A stretch of DNA of 64,000 nt. It comes from Hymenobacter sp. BT18 (GTDB taxonomy: Bacteria > Bacteroidota > Bacteroidia > Cytophagales > Hymenobacteraceae). The position numbers and the translations under genes were made by a program. The stretch is taken from the NCBI RefSeq assembly GCF_012273015.1, contig NZ_CP050954.1, positions 1-64,000 of the forward strand, read 5' to 3'. The notes below the pieces were generated by a model. It saw nothing but the letters and a program-made list of their open reading frames with translations. It was not told the DNA's origin and did no database searches. Numbering within the stretch: position 1 is the first letter of the stretch; each line of letters begins with the position of its first letter. This document shows, piece after piece, positions 44,939 through 53,102 of the stretch.

Positions 44939-46372
44939 ATGACGCGGATTGCGCCGCGCCTGGGGGCCTCCGTCCATAATGATAGAAACATCTTTTCAGT
45001 ATCAGAGGTGCAGCCCCAAGCCTACTCGCCCGAACAACGCCACCAAGCCGCCTGCAAATTTGGGTGGCGCGTCAGTCAGAAGATCCGCAAGAACCGTACG
45101 CTGGCTTCTGCCATTGACGAGTACATGAGCGGTTTCGGCGTAGAGCTGCCCGCTACGCGTCAGCTCTACAAGGACCAGCGCAACACCATCTGGCAAAAGG
45201 ACGCCTACGACGATGCGTTGGAGGATGCCTACGGCGAACTGGCCCGCCTGAAATACGCTCTAACCGAAACCCGGGGCTACTACGCCGAATTTAGCGGAGA
45301 GGCCCGGCGCCGGCTGGTACCCATGGCGTTCTGGTACTCGCGGCATCGGCTGTGCTACGTCTGGAACATGCGCAAGTCGCAGCTGGTGCGCAGCCGCTAC
45401 TACCAATACCTGCGCGACGCCCGCGACAACCACGGCCGGCTACTGGTGACGCACTACCGGCCCATTCACCTGATGCTGACCGTTCCGCACCAGGGCGGTA
45501 CCTACCACGGCCAACGATTTTACGCCCGCGCCCTCATTCGCACGTTTGCCGAGCTGCGCAAGCTGCCGATTTGGAAACAGTACGTCTACGCCGGGGAATA
45601 CGGCCTGGAAGTCAAGAAAAGCAAAAAGCACGGCCTGCACATTCACGTTCACAGCCTGCTACTGCAGCACCCGCAATACTCCGTGAACGAAGTGCGCGAC
45701 GCGCTGGTGGATGCCTGGCGTACCCTTACCGGCAACAATACCACCTACAGCGGCCTGCACTACGAAACGCTCTACCGCTTTGAGAAAAAGGAGGACGGCA
45801 CCCGCGTAAAGCGCTATGTAGTGCCCGGGCAAAGCAGCCTGGATGAATACCTAGCCGGGGTATTGGAGTGCATTAAGTACCATTTCAAGCCCGATTGCTT
45901 AGACGAGCCAGGGCAGCAGCTAGGCTACGACGTGGCCCTGATAAATGAGATTCTGACCAACACCAAGAATCTGCGCATGTACAGCCGCTTCGGCAAGTTC
46001 TACAAGGAACCCAGCCTGAACTTTAACCAGCTGGAAAAGGCGGCCGACGAGCTAAGCGACGAGGAAACGGCCGACGAAGTGCGTTCGACAGTGGAAGGGG
46101 TGGAGGAACGATTGATTGACCCCACCACTATGCAGCCGGCGCGGGCCGGAAGCTATAAGATCAAGATCGGCCGGCCCGACAGCCTGAAATACAACGCCAA
46201 TACCGGTGACCGGCCCTTGGAGGCCTGGTACTACGAGCAGGCCAACTGCCCTATACATGATGCCCCGCCGGGGCTAACCCTGAAAGAGGTTATCCGCCTC
46301 GATGTAATGGGCAAGCTACGGCTTGACGCCTACGAGCGATTCTACAGCCCGCCCCCGAGCAAAGGCAAGTAG
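44939..46372 (+). CDS. HUH-endonuclease replication initiator (Rep)
   Basis: Predicted rolling-circle Rep, 477 aa. Motif 1-like strand PIHLMLTVPHQ (about residue 180); motif 2 KHGLHIHVHSLLL with the metal-binding histidines at 234-238; motif 3 CIKYHFKPD with candidate catalytic Tyr314 in a YxxK setting. The N-terminal 120 residues are basic and helical. No helicase P-loop is present, so host helicase would be needed. HUH Reps of this type are used by ssDNA phages and some plasmids and corticovirus-like phages. It is followed directly by the first GACAGC array and by ssb. Confidence 0.82.
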   Translation: MTRIAPRLGASVHNDRNIFSVSEVQPQAYSPEQRHQAACKFGWRVSQKIRKNRTLASAIDEYMSGFGVELPATRQLYKDQRNTIWQKDAYDDALEDAYGELARLKYALTETRGYYAEFSGEARRRLVPMAFWYSRHRLCYVWNMRKSQLVRSRYYQYLRDARDNHGRLLVTHYRPIHLMLTVPHQGGTYHGQRFYARALIRTFAELRKLPIWKQYVYAGEYGLEVKKSKKHGLHIHVHSLLLQHPQYSVNEVRDALVDAWRTLTGNNTTYSGLHYETLYRFEKKEDGTRVKRYVVPGQSSLDEYLAGVLECIKYHFKPDCLDEPGQQLGYDVALINEILTNTKNLRMYSRFGKFYKEPSLNFNQLEKAADELSDEETADEVRSTVEGVEERLIDPTTMQPARAGSYKIKIGRPDSLKYNANTGDRPLEAWYYEQANCPIHDAPPGLTLKEVIRLDVMGKLRLDAYERFYSPPPSKGK

Positions 46373-46525
46373 CCGACAGCAAGGCCGCGCCTGAGCTGCG
46401 CCAGGCCTAGCGCCCAGTTCCCAACAACCGACAGCAAAACCACGCGGCGCCGGCGCGACGTGCGCTCAATTCCGACAGCAATAGCGCGCACCTGGTCGCG
46501 CTGCAGCTGGAAATACCGACAGCAT
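46373..46525 (+). repeat. GACAGC array A (four cores, spacing 55/44/44)
   Basis: Cores CCGACAGCAA start at 46373, 46428 and 46472, plus CCGACAGCAT at 46516. The filler between cores is GC-rich with partial dyads (for example GCGCCGGCGC). The array fills the gap between rep and ssb and ends 28 bases before the ssb ATG. Confidence 0.92.
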
Positions 46526-46552
46526 TCCTTTTCACCCTTCAACCCCCAAACA

Positions 46553-47002
46553 ATGCAACAGATTACCATCCTCGGAAACGTAGGCCGCGACGCGGTTATT
46601 CGGGACACCAACGGCCGGCGTGCAATTGGCTTTAGCGTAGCCGTAAACGAGAGCTACAAAGACGGCCAGGGTAACAAGGTCGAATCAACCAACTGGTATA
46701 GCTGCACCATCTGGCGCGACGGCCAGCAAAGCACCAAAGTTGCCGACTACCTGAAAGCAGGCCAGCAGGTGCTAATTCAAGGCCAACCAAAAATCCGGGT
46801 TTACCAGCGCAACAGCGATAAGCAGTGGGCGGGTGAAATCGAAGTACGCGTAGATAAGATTGAGCTAGTAGGCGGCAAGAAGGAAAGTGGCCCGGTGCAA
46901 GTAGCTGAGCAGCCTCAAACGCTAGGGCCCCAACGAGACGCGCCCCGCGCTGGTAACATGGCTGCCGCCAGTAATGATGACGACAACGATTTGCCTTTCT
47001 AA
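46553..47002 (+). CDS. ssb: Single-stranded DNA-binding protein
   Basis: A 149-aa SSB with an OB-fold (residues 1-105): ITILGNVGRDAVIR, GFSVAVNESYKDGQGNK, NWYSCTIWRD and VADYLKAGQQVLIQG are family motifs. The acidic C-terminal tail DDDNDLPF, the docking peptide for replication and repair proteins, is intact. The ATG at 46553 is the family start. Phage copy, encoded after Rep; it would coat single-stranded replication intermediates. Confidence 0.95.
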   Translation: MQQITILGNVGRDAVIRDTNGRRAIGFSVAVNESYKDGQGNKVESTNWYSCTIWRDGQQSTKVADYLKAGQQVLIQGQPKIRVYQRNSDKQWAGEIEVRVDKIELVGGKKESGPVQVAEQPQTLGPQRDAPRAGNMAAASNDDDNDLPF

Positions 47003-47022
47003 ATGCGTGTGGTGAAGCTTAT

Positions 47023-47349
47023 CTATCTGGCAGTGACAAGGCGTTTAACCTCATCACATTGGCTACAAACGTAGATGAGCTCGAAGCGAGTCCTCAATTT
47101 GATGCAGCCGCCCCAGCCTTGCATTTTGGCATTAGGATATTGCTGTTCATCATTAGGTACGCCATTGTAAGCAAACCCATACCCGTACTTGACGAGTCGC
47201 TTTTGCATAGGCCGGGCATGTAGCGCACAACGGTTACTAGCTCCACGGGTAGAGTTTTTAATGTAATGCCCTAAAGCCCTGTGTTTGCTGGTAGAGCAGC
47301 TGCTAAGCACAACTACCACTATGATATACCTCGCGAATTGATTAAGCAT
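47023..47349 (-). CDS. Small Cys/His-rich lipoprotein
   Basis: A 108-aa protein from the ATG at 47349 with a lipoprotein signal (VLSSC, Cys16). The mature part has CALHARPMQKRLVKYGYG, YPNAKMQGWGGC and FELIYVCSQCDEVKR. This four-cysteine pattern with a HxxxM and a YPNAK..GGC block resembles small Bacteroidota phage and plasmid lipoproteins with a likely zinc-ribbon-like fold. It lies on the minus strand inside the rightward block, so it is probably an independently expressed moron gene. Confidence 0.6.
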   Translation of the reverse strand: MLNQFARYIIVVVVLSSCSTSKHRALGHYIKNSTRGASNRCALHARPMQKRLVKYGYGFAYNGVPNDEQQYPNAKMQGWGGCIKLRTRFELIYVCSQCDEVKRLVTAR

Positions 47350-47425
47350 AGTGTGCAAAATAACAACTCCGCGTCAAGCATAAAGCGGAAAAACAAAACT
47401 GCAAAATCATGACACGAACTGAGCC

Positions 47426-47719
47426 ATGAGCAAGGAAGATAACCGCAAAACGTTTCGCCTCGACACGGACGTAGCCGCGCTGCTGAAAGAAAGGCAAGAG
47501 AAAGGAAACATCACCACGGAGACGGAAACCGTCAACCGGCTGCTGCGCAACATTCCAAAGCAGGAGGCAGAACTTCAGCGGCAAATCAAAACCGTGAACG
47601 AAGAACGCCAACAGAAAGAGGAGTGGGCCACCCGGGCCCGGAATGCGGAGGCCGAACTACTGCGAATCAAGCAAGCAGTCGGCGTAATTTCTGCGCTATT
47701 TCTTCCTGCACCAGCCTAA
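47426..47719 (+). CDS. Small coiled-coil protein, possible ribbon-helix-helix DNA-binding
   Basis: A 97-aa protein. KTFRLDTDVAALLKERQEKGNITTETETVNRLLRNI (about residues 9-44) has the strand plus two helices expected of a ribbon-helix-helix domain; the rest is a coiled coil (EAELQRQIKTVNEERQQKEEWATRARNAEAELLRIKQAV). A terminator follows. A transcription-regulator role is plausible but not certain. Confidence 0.65.
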   Translation: MSKEDNRKTFRLDTDVAALLKERQEKGNITTETETVNRLLRNIPKQEAELQRQIKTVNEERQQKEEWATRARNAEAELLRIKQAVGVISALFLPAPA

Positions 47720-47739
47720 CCAGTACTTACCAGCAACAG

Positions 47740-47770
47740 AAAAGCCGGCCTTATGGGCCGGCTTTTTATA
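47740..47770 (+). terminator. Rho-independent terminator
   Basis: Perfect 11-bp stem AAAAGCCGGCC / GGCCGGCTTTT with a 5-base loop and T-rich tail, 20 bases after the gene at 47426. It separates replication genes from the late block. Confidence 0.85.
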
Positions 47771-47833
47771 TACCCCAATATGTAGCGTTACTGTTTTGGT
47801 ATTGTAACGGTTTTGCAGCGGTTTCGTAGAGGT

Positions 47834-48013
47834 CTACGCAAACTGCTCAATGATCAGGCGCGTAGCCTGCGGCGTAAAAACTTTACCCGATAAGTCGATT
47901 TTTTCTGTTCTCGAATCATTCCACTTGGCTAGCCAGCGCATGAGCGTCCGCACATGAACGCCGAAATCCTCTGCTAGCTCCGATTTGCTCTTTCCTTTAG
48001 ACGGAATCTCCAT
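47834..48013 (-). CDS. Small helix-turn-helix regulator (59 aa)
   Basis: A 59-aa protein: MEIPSKGKSKSELAEDFGV then HVRTLMRWLAKW, a clear helix-turn-helix (about residues 9-32) of the HTH_17/AlpA-like kind, followed by an FTPQATRLIIEQF helix. It stands alone on the minus strand, divergent from the large structural block starting at 48193. The 180-base gap holds five direct repeats spaced exactly 10 bp apart, which are the natural binding sites. Probably the switch for late gene expression. Confidence 0.75.
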   Translation of the reverse strand: MEIPSKGKSKSELAEDFGVHVRTLMRWLAKWNDSRTEKIDLSGKVFTPQATRLIIEQFA

Positions 48014-48080
48014 AGGTCTTAGTCAGTTACGAAGCGAAAATTACGGAATAAGCCTATTCTTACCAACGCCTTTAGCCGGC

Positions 48081-48130
48081 GTTTCCTGACTTTTCCTGAC
48101 AATAACTGACAGTTCCTGACGTAACCTGAC
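48081..48130. repeat. Five 10-bp-phased CCTGAC iterons
   Basis: Consecutive 10-base units end CCTGAC, CCTGAC, ACTGAC, CCTGAC and CCTGAC at 48090, 48100, 48110, 48120 and 48130. Three of the five carry TTCCTGAC. One full helical turn per unit puts all copies on the same DNA face. They lie between the HTH gene (48013) and the late block (48193). Confidence 0.9.
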
Positions 48131-48148
48131 AACGCACCCCTGCAGCGC

Positions 48149-48174
48149 TTCACTTTTGGATTCTCTTAAGTGAA
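48149..48174. promoter_or_regulatory. Inverted repeat in late-block promoter region
   Basis: TTCACTT (48149-48155) and AAGTGAA (48168-48174) flank a 12-base spacer containing TTGGATTC. It sits 19 bases before the first gene of the structural block. Confidence 0.45.
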
Positions 48175-48192
48175 ACGAAAACGGGGCGCGTA

Positions 48193-48693
48193 GTGAATAA
48201 GGTTCTTTTAGTTGGTGGGCTAGGCTATTTAGCATTCAGGGCGTTTCGCGCAGCAGAAGGCGCGAAGACATTGGACTATGAGGTTCAAAACGTCCGTATC
48301 CACAATTGGAACATTAAGACACCCGGAGACTTAGGCCTGCGCGCCCTTATTCGGTTTTCCAATCCATCATCGGTACAATTCAAGGTAGACAGCGTAGCGC
48401 TGAACATCTACCACCAAGGCGCACTGATAGGCGACTGTTTCATTAACACGCCCACGGTTATTGCCCCCAAAAGCTTCTCCCTGCAGGAATACCCCCTGCG
48501 TCTGCGCTTGGTCCCGATTGCCACGGCCTTGTGGCCTATTATCCGGGACAATAAGCCGTTGCCTGCAGTAGATGTGACCGGCTACGTGAAGATTGCCGGG
48601 ATTGACCAGCAAATAGCCGTCACGGTGCCGCTGGCTGCCTACGACCCCCGCCAAAGCCTACCCGCTAAAAAGACCGCGAATGGTAACGCTTAG
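48193..48693 (+). CDS. Membrane-anchored LEA-type-2-like protein, putative virion protein
   Basis: A 166-aa protein from a GTG start. An N-terminal hydrophobic helix (KVLLVGGLGYLAFRAF, about residues 3-19) precedes a beta-sandwich: VQNVRIHNWNIKTPGDLGLRALIRFSNPSSVQFKVDSVALNIYHQGALIG matches the pattern of LEA14/WHy-type domains. First gene of the structural block; it overlaps the next gene by 14 bases. A membrane-associated virion protein is inferred from position and topology. Confidence 0.7.
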   Translation: MNKVLLVGGLGYLAFRAFRAAEGAKTLDYEVQNVRIHNWNIKTPGDLGLRALIRFSNPSSVQFKVDSVALNIYHQGALIGDCFINTPTVIAPKSFSLQEYPLRLRLVPIATALWPIIRDNKPLPAVDVTGYVKIAGIDQQIAVTVPLAAYDPRQSLPAKKTANGNA

Positions 48694-50404
48694 CGAGGCC
48701 CGGGCCCTGGTACCCCGCCCGCTGGGTATCATGGAAACCGCCAAGGCGGACGGCATCACGTCGGACATTATCCGGTCGGTGCTGGCAGTGAGTGAGAGCA
48801 GCGCCGGCCAAACGGCAGGCCTGGCTGCCAAGCTGCGCGGCGCAACGGCGCTGGAAACGTGCAAGAATGTCTTTGGCTTCGTCCGGGGCAATATCCGGTA
48901 CCAGCTTGACCCGGCCGGCCAGCAGCTCATTAAGACCCCGGCATCGGTGGTGCATTCGGGCTACTGCGACTGCAAAGGCTACGCCCTGCTTATCAACTCG
49001 CTCCTGCGCGACCTGGGCATTCCTTCGGCTTTCCGCTTTGTGTCGTTCGGCACGAGCCGCACGGTGACCCACGTCTACGCGGTGGCCATGCTGCCGGCCT
49101 ACTCGGTGGTACTGGACGCGTGCTTGCCCCGCTTCAATGAGGAAAAAGCCTATACCTACAAAGAGGACCATATGACCAAAATCATTCATATCAGCGGCGT
49201 TGGGCTGGATCACGAAACCCCGTTGGCGCTATCCGGCTTTGAGTCGGAGGGGGAATTAGACCTGAAACTGGCCCGCCAAACGGCCGAACTGGAGCGGAAT
49301 CTAGCTGTCCGGGTGCAGGGTATTGGTTCGCCCCTGGTAAATAAGCTGGACGAGGCCGTAGCCGACTATTCCCGCGCCATCAACGCAATTCCGCATGGTG
49401 CGGCGCACGTTGCCGCCATCGGGTACGCCATCGGCAAGAAGGGCAAGAAGAAGGCTGTAAAGCCAGGCGCTGCGCCTGCCAACGACCGCAAAAAGCGCCG
49501 GGGCAACTTCATTACCCGGGCCGCTAAGAGCGTAGCCAAGGGCGCTAAAAAAGTGGCAAAAAAGGCCGGCACGGTGGCTAAGAAAGCCGGTAAAGCGGTG
49601 GTGAAAGTAGCCACCGCACCTATGCGCCTACTCACCAAAGGCCTTGCCGAAGTGATGCTGCCGAAGCTGGCGCCGATGTTCTTGTATTTGTTCATCACCA
49701 ACCCCACCACGATTGCCGCGCTACCGGCCCGGGTGCAGCGCAAGCGGAAGAAAGCAGAGAAGTTCGCCCGCTTTATGACCAAAACGGTCGGCATGAAGGA
49801 AAAGCACTTCATGCAGATTGTCCGAAATGGCATCATGCGCAAAATGGGGGCTACTCCGGAGCAGATTCTATCGGCCCGGGTGAAAGGCCCAATCAGCGGC
49901 ATTGAGGGCATCGGCGACATCTCCGAACTGCTGAGCATTGCCCTGGAAATCGTCAACAAGATTCTGTCGGTGTTCGGCAAAAAGCCCGCTGCAGATGAGA
50001 CGCCCACGGCGGACGATATGCCCGACGTCAACTCGGATTTTTCCGACGCCACCGACAAGCAGCTGCGCCAGCTCGCGGTACACCTGACCAAGAAACCCGC
50101 TAGCCAGAAAGGGCAGGAGCCCGATACCCTGCGCAATGAAATGCTGCAAGAGGCCGCGGAAGAATTTGCCAACCGCCAGGTAGAGCAGGAGCCAGACGAT
50201 ACGCCGGTAGACGCGACCCTGCCAGGTGAGGAAGCCGCCTACGAGGAATCCTATGCGGAAGAATCCAGCAGCGAAGATTCCTACACCGATACAACGGCGG
50301 ATATGGAATTTGACCCGGACTCGGTAGGCAAGCCAGGCAGGCTGCGCCGGGGAATCCTAAAGAAAATGGCGCCTATCCACGTGCGCTCCGGTCGCTTACA
50401 CTAA
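48680..50404 (+). CDS. Transglutaminase-like protein fused to a histone H1-like basic region
   Basis: 574 aa, the largest protein of the element. Residues 1-150 form a transglutaminase/papain-like core: GYCDCKGYALLINSLLRDLG (catalytic Cys98), THVYAVAMLP (His131) and VVLDACLP (Asp146). Residues 250-310 are Lys/Ala-rich with repeated AKKVAKKAG-type units like histone H1 or Hc proteins. A hydrophobic stretch follows (APMFLYLFITNPTTIAALP, about 333-351). The C-terminal 130 residues are very acidic. The mix suggests a virion protein that touches both genome and membrane, with a protease or cross-linking activity; I know no exact precedent. Confidence 0.7.
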   Translation: MVTLSEARALVPRPLGIMETAKADGITSDIIRSVLAVSESSAGQTAGLAAKLRGATALETCKNVFGFVRGNIRYQLDPAGQQLIKTPASVVHSGYCDCKGYALLINSLLRDLGIPSAFRFVSFGTSRTVTHVYAVAMLPAYSVVLDACLPRFNEEKAYTYKEDHMTKIIHISGVGLDHETPLALSGFESEGELDLKLARQTAELERNLAVRVQGIGSPLVNKLDEAVADYSRAINAIPHGAAHVAAIGYAIGKKGKKKAVKPGAAPANDRKKRRGNFITRAAKSVAKGAKKVAKKAGTVAKKAGKAVVKVATAPMRLLTKGLAEVMLPKLAPMFLYLFITNPTTIAALPARVQRKRKKAEKFARFMTKTVGMKEKHFMQIVRNGIMRKMGATPEQILSARVKGPISGIEGIGDISELLSIALEIVNKILSVFGKKPAADETPTADDMPDVNSDFSDATDKQLRQLAVHLTKKPASQKGQEPDTLRNEMLQEAAEEFANRQVEQEPDDTPVDATLPGEEAAYEESYAEESSSEDSYTDTTADMEFDPDSVGKPGRLRRGILKKMAPIHVRSGRLH

Positions 50405-50438
50405 CCCATTTTTCATTCACTTAACCCCTTTACCCATT

Positions 50439-50597
50439 ATGGCAAAAAGTGCAATTGCTGGCATCAACCGCCAGTCGCGCAAGGTTGACAGCCTTATCGC
50501 CAAAGCGCTCAAGAAGAAGGAGCAGCAGAAAGCCAAAGAAAAGGCCAAATCTGAATTGGCAGCCAAACGGAAGAAGCTCGCTTCCCTGCGCAAGTAA
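50439..50597 (+). CDS. Small highly basic protein (52 aa)
   Basis: MAKSAIAGINRQSRKVDSL then a Lys-rich helix with KKKEQQKAKEKAKSELAAKRKKL and the end ASLRK. Almost all helix, with very high positive charge, so a DNA-condensing virion protein is likely. It lies 34 bases after the transglutaminase-like gene, same strand. Confidence 0.65.
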   Translation: MAKSAIAGINRQSRKVDSLIAKALKKKEQQKAKEKAKSELAAKRKKLASLRK

Positions 50598-50659
50598 CGA
50601 GCCTGCCGGCTGGCTAGTGCCACGCCCTAAATCAAGTAGTTACCCCAAAATCTAAGGCA

Positions 50660-51055
50660 ATGCCATTAGGAAAAATCAAATTTCAAGGGCTGGGCACGAA
50701 GGTAGCCGGCCTGGCAGCTGGTACGGCTGCAACGGGCTTCATTCAAAAGGGCCTGACTAAGCTAGGGCTGGCCGGCATGACGTCCAACCTGGCGCTGGTG
50801 GCCATCGGCGCCGTAGGGCCCGACCTGCTGGGCAAGAAAAACCCGCTTCTGGGCCATGCTGGCGACGCCGTAATGGTGACCGGCATCAACGCCATCCTGC
50901 GCGAGCAGTTCCCCAGCCTGATTCAAGGCTTGGACGACAACGTAGCCGGCTACGGCGACTACGAGGTGGGCGAGGCCGACAGCTATAACGACGTGGACGT
51001 GTCGGGCATCGTGAGTGGACCCGATGACAACGTAGCGGGCACCAACGCCCTGTAA
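50660..51055 (+). CDS. Small hydrophobic virion-type protein
   Basis: A 131-aa protein. Residues 10-60 are hydrophobic with Gly/Ala-rich helices (VAGLAAGTAATGFIQKG; MTSNLALVAIGAVGPDLLG). The C-terminal third is acidic (DDNVAGYGDYEVGEADSYNDVDV) and carries two DDNVAG copies. It ends 18 bases before the capsid candidate. Membrane-associated structural protein is a reasonable guess; no family recognised. Confidence 0.6.
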   Translation: MPLGKIKFQGLGTKVAGLAAGTAATGFIQKGLTKLGLAGMTSNLALVAIGAVGPDLLGKKNPLLGHAGDAVMVTGINAILREQFPSLIQGLDDNVAGYGDYEVGEADSYNDVDVSGIVSGPDDNVAGTNAL

Positions 51056-51073
51056 GCAGTAGCCTAGCTAGAA

Positions 51074-51772
51074 ATGCACTTTTTACCCTCAAAAACTACG
51101 ATTGTGAACGGACCTTCACGCGACCGGGCCTTGTATGAAAAGGCCAAGCAAATGTCGAAAAACGCAACCCCCACGATGGGTTTCCTCCGGGAAGAAATCG
51201 TGCTGGCCAACAACAACAATACCTATCGTTTCGGCTTCAACGAGCAGCGTAGCGGTATTCGTGGTTCGGAAAAGATGCTGAGCATCAAGGACTCGTTCAT
51301 TGCCAACCGCCTGCAGTTGGGTATCCTGGTGGAGCGTAAGACCAAACCAGGCACGGGCGTTATTATGACGTTCCCGAACCCGGTGGTCGTGGCCACGGCT
51401 GGCACGACGTCGGCGACCGATTTGGAGGTCATTTTCAATGGCCAGCTGAAAGCCCAAATCGACCAGGAAGTGTTGATGGACGGTTTCAGCACCCGCCGGT
51501 TCCGTTTCGTGCCTTCTACCCAGCAGCAGACAGGCGCGGCCAATGCCAACAACATTGCCCTGTCGGAGCAGCGTTTCGGAGACGGCCAGGTGGAAGTAGA
51601 ACCCAACATCATTCTGGTGGGCACCAAGCGTAACGAGTTTACGATTACGCTCCCTCAGTTCGACCCCTCGGTAACGCCCAACATTGCGGCCACGGACGCG
51701 GCCTTTGACGTGCGCCTGGTGCTGGAGCTTTCAGGCTTCCACATCCCGGGCGGTGCTGCGCTGACCAAGTAG
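51074..51772 (+). CDS. Candidate major capsid protein
   Basis: A 232-aa protein of mostly beta-strands with few cysteines: IVLANNNNTYRFGFNEQRSG, LQLGILVERKTKPGTGVIM, DLEVIFNGQLKAQIDQEVLMDGF, VEVEPNIILVGTKRNEFTITLP, FDVRLVLELSGFHIPGG. This is the strand-rich profile of a jelly-roll capsid protein, and it has its own strong terminator immediately downstream, as expected for the most abundant virion protein. It is somewhat shorter than known double jelly-roll proteins, so a penton or single jelly-roll fold is also possible. Assigned by context, not homology. Confidence 0.5.
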   Translation: MHFLPSKTTIVNGPSRDRALYEKAKQMSKNATPTMGFLREEIVLANNNNTYRFGFNEQRSGIRGSEKMLSIKDSFIANRLQLGILVERKTKPGTGVIMTFPNPVVVATAGTTSATDLEVIFNGQLKAQIDQEVLMDGFSTRRFRFVPSTQQQTGAANANNIALSEQRFGDGQVEVEPNIILVGTKRNEFTITLPQFDPSVTPNIAATDAAFDVRLVLELSGFHIPGGAALTK

Positions 51773-51795
51773 TAAGCGAGTAGTAGGGCACAAGC

Positions 51796-51835
51796 AAAAG
51801 TCCCGGCCGGGGTTGACCGGGCCGGGACTTTTGAT
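51796..51835 (+). terminator. Strong terminator after the capsid candidate
   Basis: Perfect 13-bp stem AAAAGTCCCGGCC (51796-51808) / GGCCGGGACTTTT (51820-51832). Array B starts seven bases later. Confidence 0.88.
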
Positions 51836-51838
51836 TTT

Positions 51839-51991
51839 CCGACAGCACGACCGGCGCTGAGCTGGCGCGCCTCAGGGAGCCAGGCGCCGGCAACCGACAG
51901 CAATATTTTTCCCTGGAGCGCGCCAGGCCTGGTAAAAACGACAGCAAATAATTCCGCTGCAGCGCCCGGGCGCCGGCAAAACCGACAGCAA
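51839..51991 (+). repeat. GACAGC array B (four cores, spacing 55/44/44)
   Basis: Cores at 51839 (CCGACAGCAC), 51894, 51938 (ACGACAGCAA) and 51982. The 55-bp first unit carries a long hairpin beginning CCGGCGC and ending GCGCCGG, shared with array C. It sits between the capsid terminator and the gene at 52006. Confidence 0.92.
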
Positions 51992-52005
51992 TCATTCAAA
52001 CGAAT

Positions 52006-52407
52006 ATGAACAATATCGATTTCAAAAATTCCGTAGCCATCAACGTGCCGCTAAACGGTAGCGCCCAGCAGGCTATCGGCAACCAGTCTACGCTAGACGG
52101 TAAGAAAATCAAGGCCATCATTGCCCGGGCCACTAACAGCACCGACGCTTTCCTGACGAGTACGAACGTAGCCGTCGCACAAAACCTAAACGGGGGCGTC
52201 TACCTGCAGATTACGAGTAAGAACAACGTCGTGCTGCACGATGCTATTCCCTTGTACCTGTTGGACCCGACCGCGAACGGTACCGGCCAAATCCTGTCGC
52301 TGGATAGCCAGGAAATCGACTGGACAAAGACGCGCATCATTTGGGGCGACCCGGCGAAGGCGCAAGAAAACAAAGGCAAGGAATTGCCCCTGGTTGTCGT
52401 CTACTAG
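52006..52407 (+). CDS. Small beta-rich structural protein
   Basis: A 133-aa protein with alternating beta-strands (DFKNSVAINVPLNGSAQQAIG, KIKAIIARATNS, GGVYLQITSKNNVVLHDAIPLYLLD). It has the look of a small capsid or penton domain. It begins right after array B and starts a new gene block; spacing to the next gene is 12 bases. No named family. Confidence 0.6.
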   Translation: MNNIDFKNSVAINVPLNGSAQQAIGNQSTLDGKKIKAIIARATNSTDAFLTSTNVAVAQNLNGGVYLQITSKNNVVLHDAIPLYLLDPTANGTGQILSLDSQEIDWTKTRIIWGDPAKAQENKGKELPLVVVY

Positions 52408-52419
52408 CCTAGCTCTGCC

Positions 52420-53100
52420 ATGATACGCGACATAGCCGACGCAGTAGAAACGCTTGAGGAAGCCGGCGCCCGCTTCTACAGCATTACCGGGGCCGGCACC
52501 CACATTGCCTACGAGCCGGACAACGACAACGCGACGAGTGACGATGCTATAGCGCGTTTTCAGAAGGATTGGGGCAAGTTGGGCCCGGGCATTTATACCG
52601 TCAACTATAAAAAGTCGAAGACGGACACCAGGGCAAAAACGAGCTTCCGCATCAACAAAAGCCCGGAGTTTGTCGGCAATCCTGGCGGTATGGGTGGGGG
52701 CTATGATGGGATGATAACCCAGCTGCAGATTCAGCTTGAGCAGATGAAGCACGCCCAAGAAATGGCCGATGTGAAACGCCGCTACGAGGACGAAATACGG
52801 CAGTTAAAAGAACAAAGTGAAGCCGGCACCGGCCCGGAAAAATTCTTACAGTACGTGGGACAAATCAACCAACTATACGCAAACGCGAAGGGCGGCAACG
52901 TCGCCGCTTTGCCGGCCGCAAGCGCTAACGTAGCTGGCGCGGCAAGTGATGAGCTGAGTGAAGTTGCGCAAAGCACCGTGGAGGCAATCTACGCGGCGCT
53001 GGGTAACAGTGAGCCAGCCACCTTAAATGCGCTCCGCAAAATCGGAGCCCTGGCGCGGAATAACCCCGCCCAGATTCAGCAAGTTATAGCAATGCTCTAA
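52420..53100 (+). CDS. Hypothetical structural protein with coiled coil
   Basis: A 226-aa protein. The N-terminal 85 residues are an alpha/beta domain (GARFYSITGAGTHIAYEP; GPGIYTVNYKKS). A Gly-rich hinge (GGMGGGYDG) leads to a coiled coil (QIQLEQMKHAQEMADVKRRY, about 105-135) and a helical C-terminus (LNALRKIGALARNNPAQIQ). Possibly a scaffold or vertex protein. No family recognised. Confidence 0.6.
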   Translation: MIRDIADAVETLEEAGARFYSITGAGTHIAYEPDNDNATSDDAIARFQKDWGKLGPGIYTVNYKKSKTDTRAKTSFRINKSPEFVGNPGGMGGGYDGMITQLQIQLEQMKHAQEMADVKRRYEDEIRQLKEQSEAGTGPEKFLQYVGQINQLYANAKGGNVAALPAASANVAGAASDELSEVAQSTVEAIYAALGNSEPATLNALRKIGALARNNPAQIQQVIAML

Positions 53101-53102
53101 AG

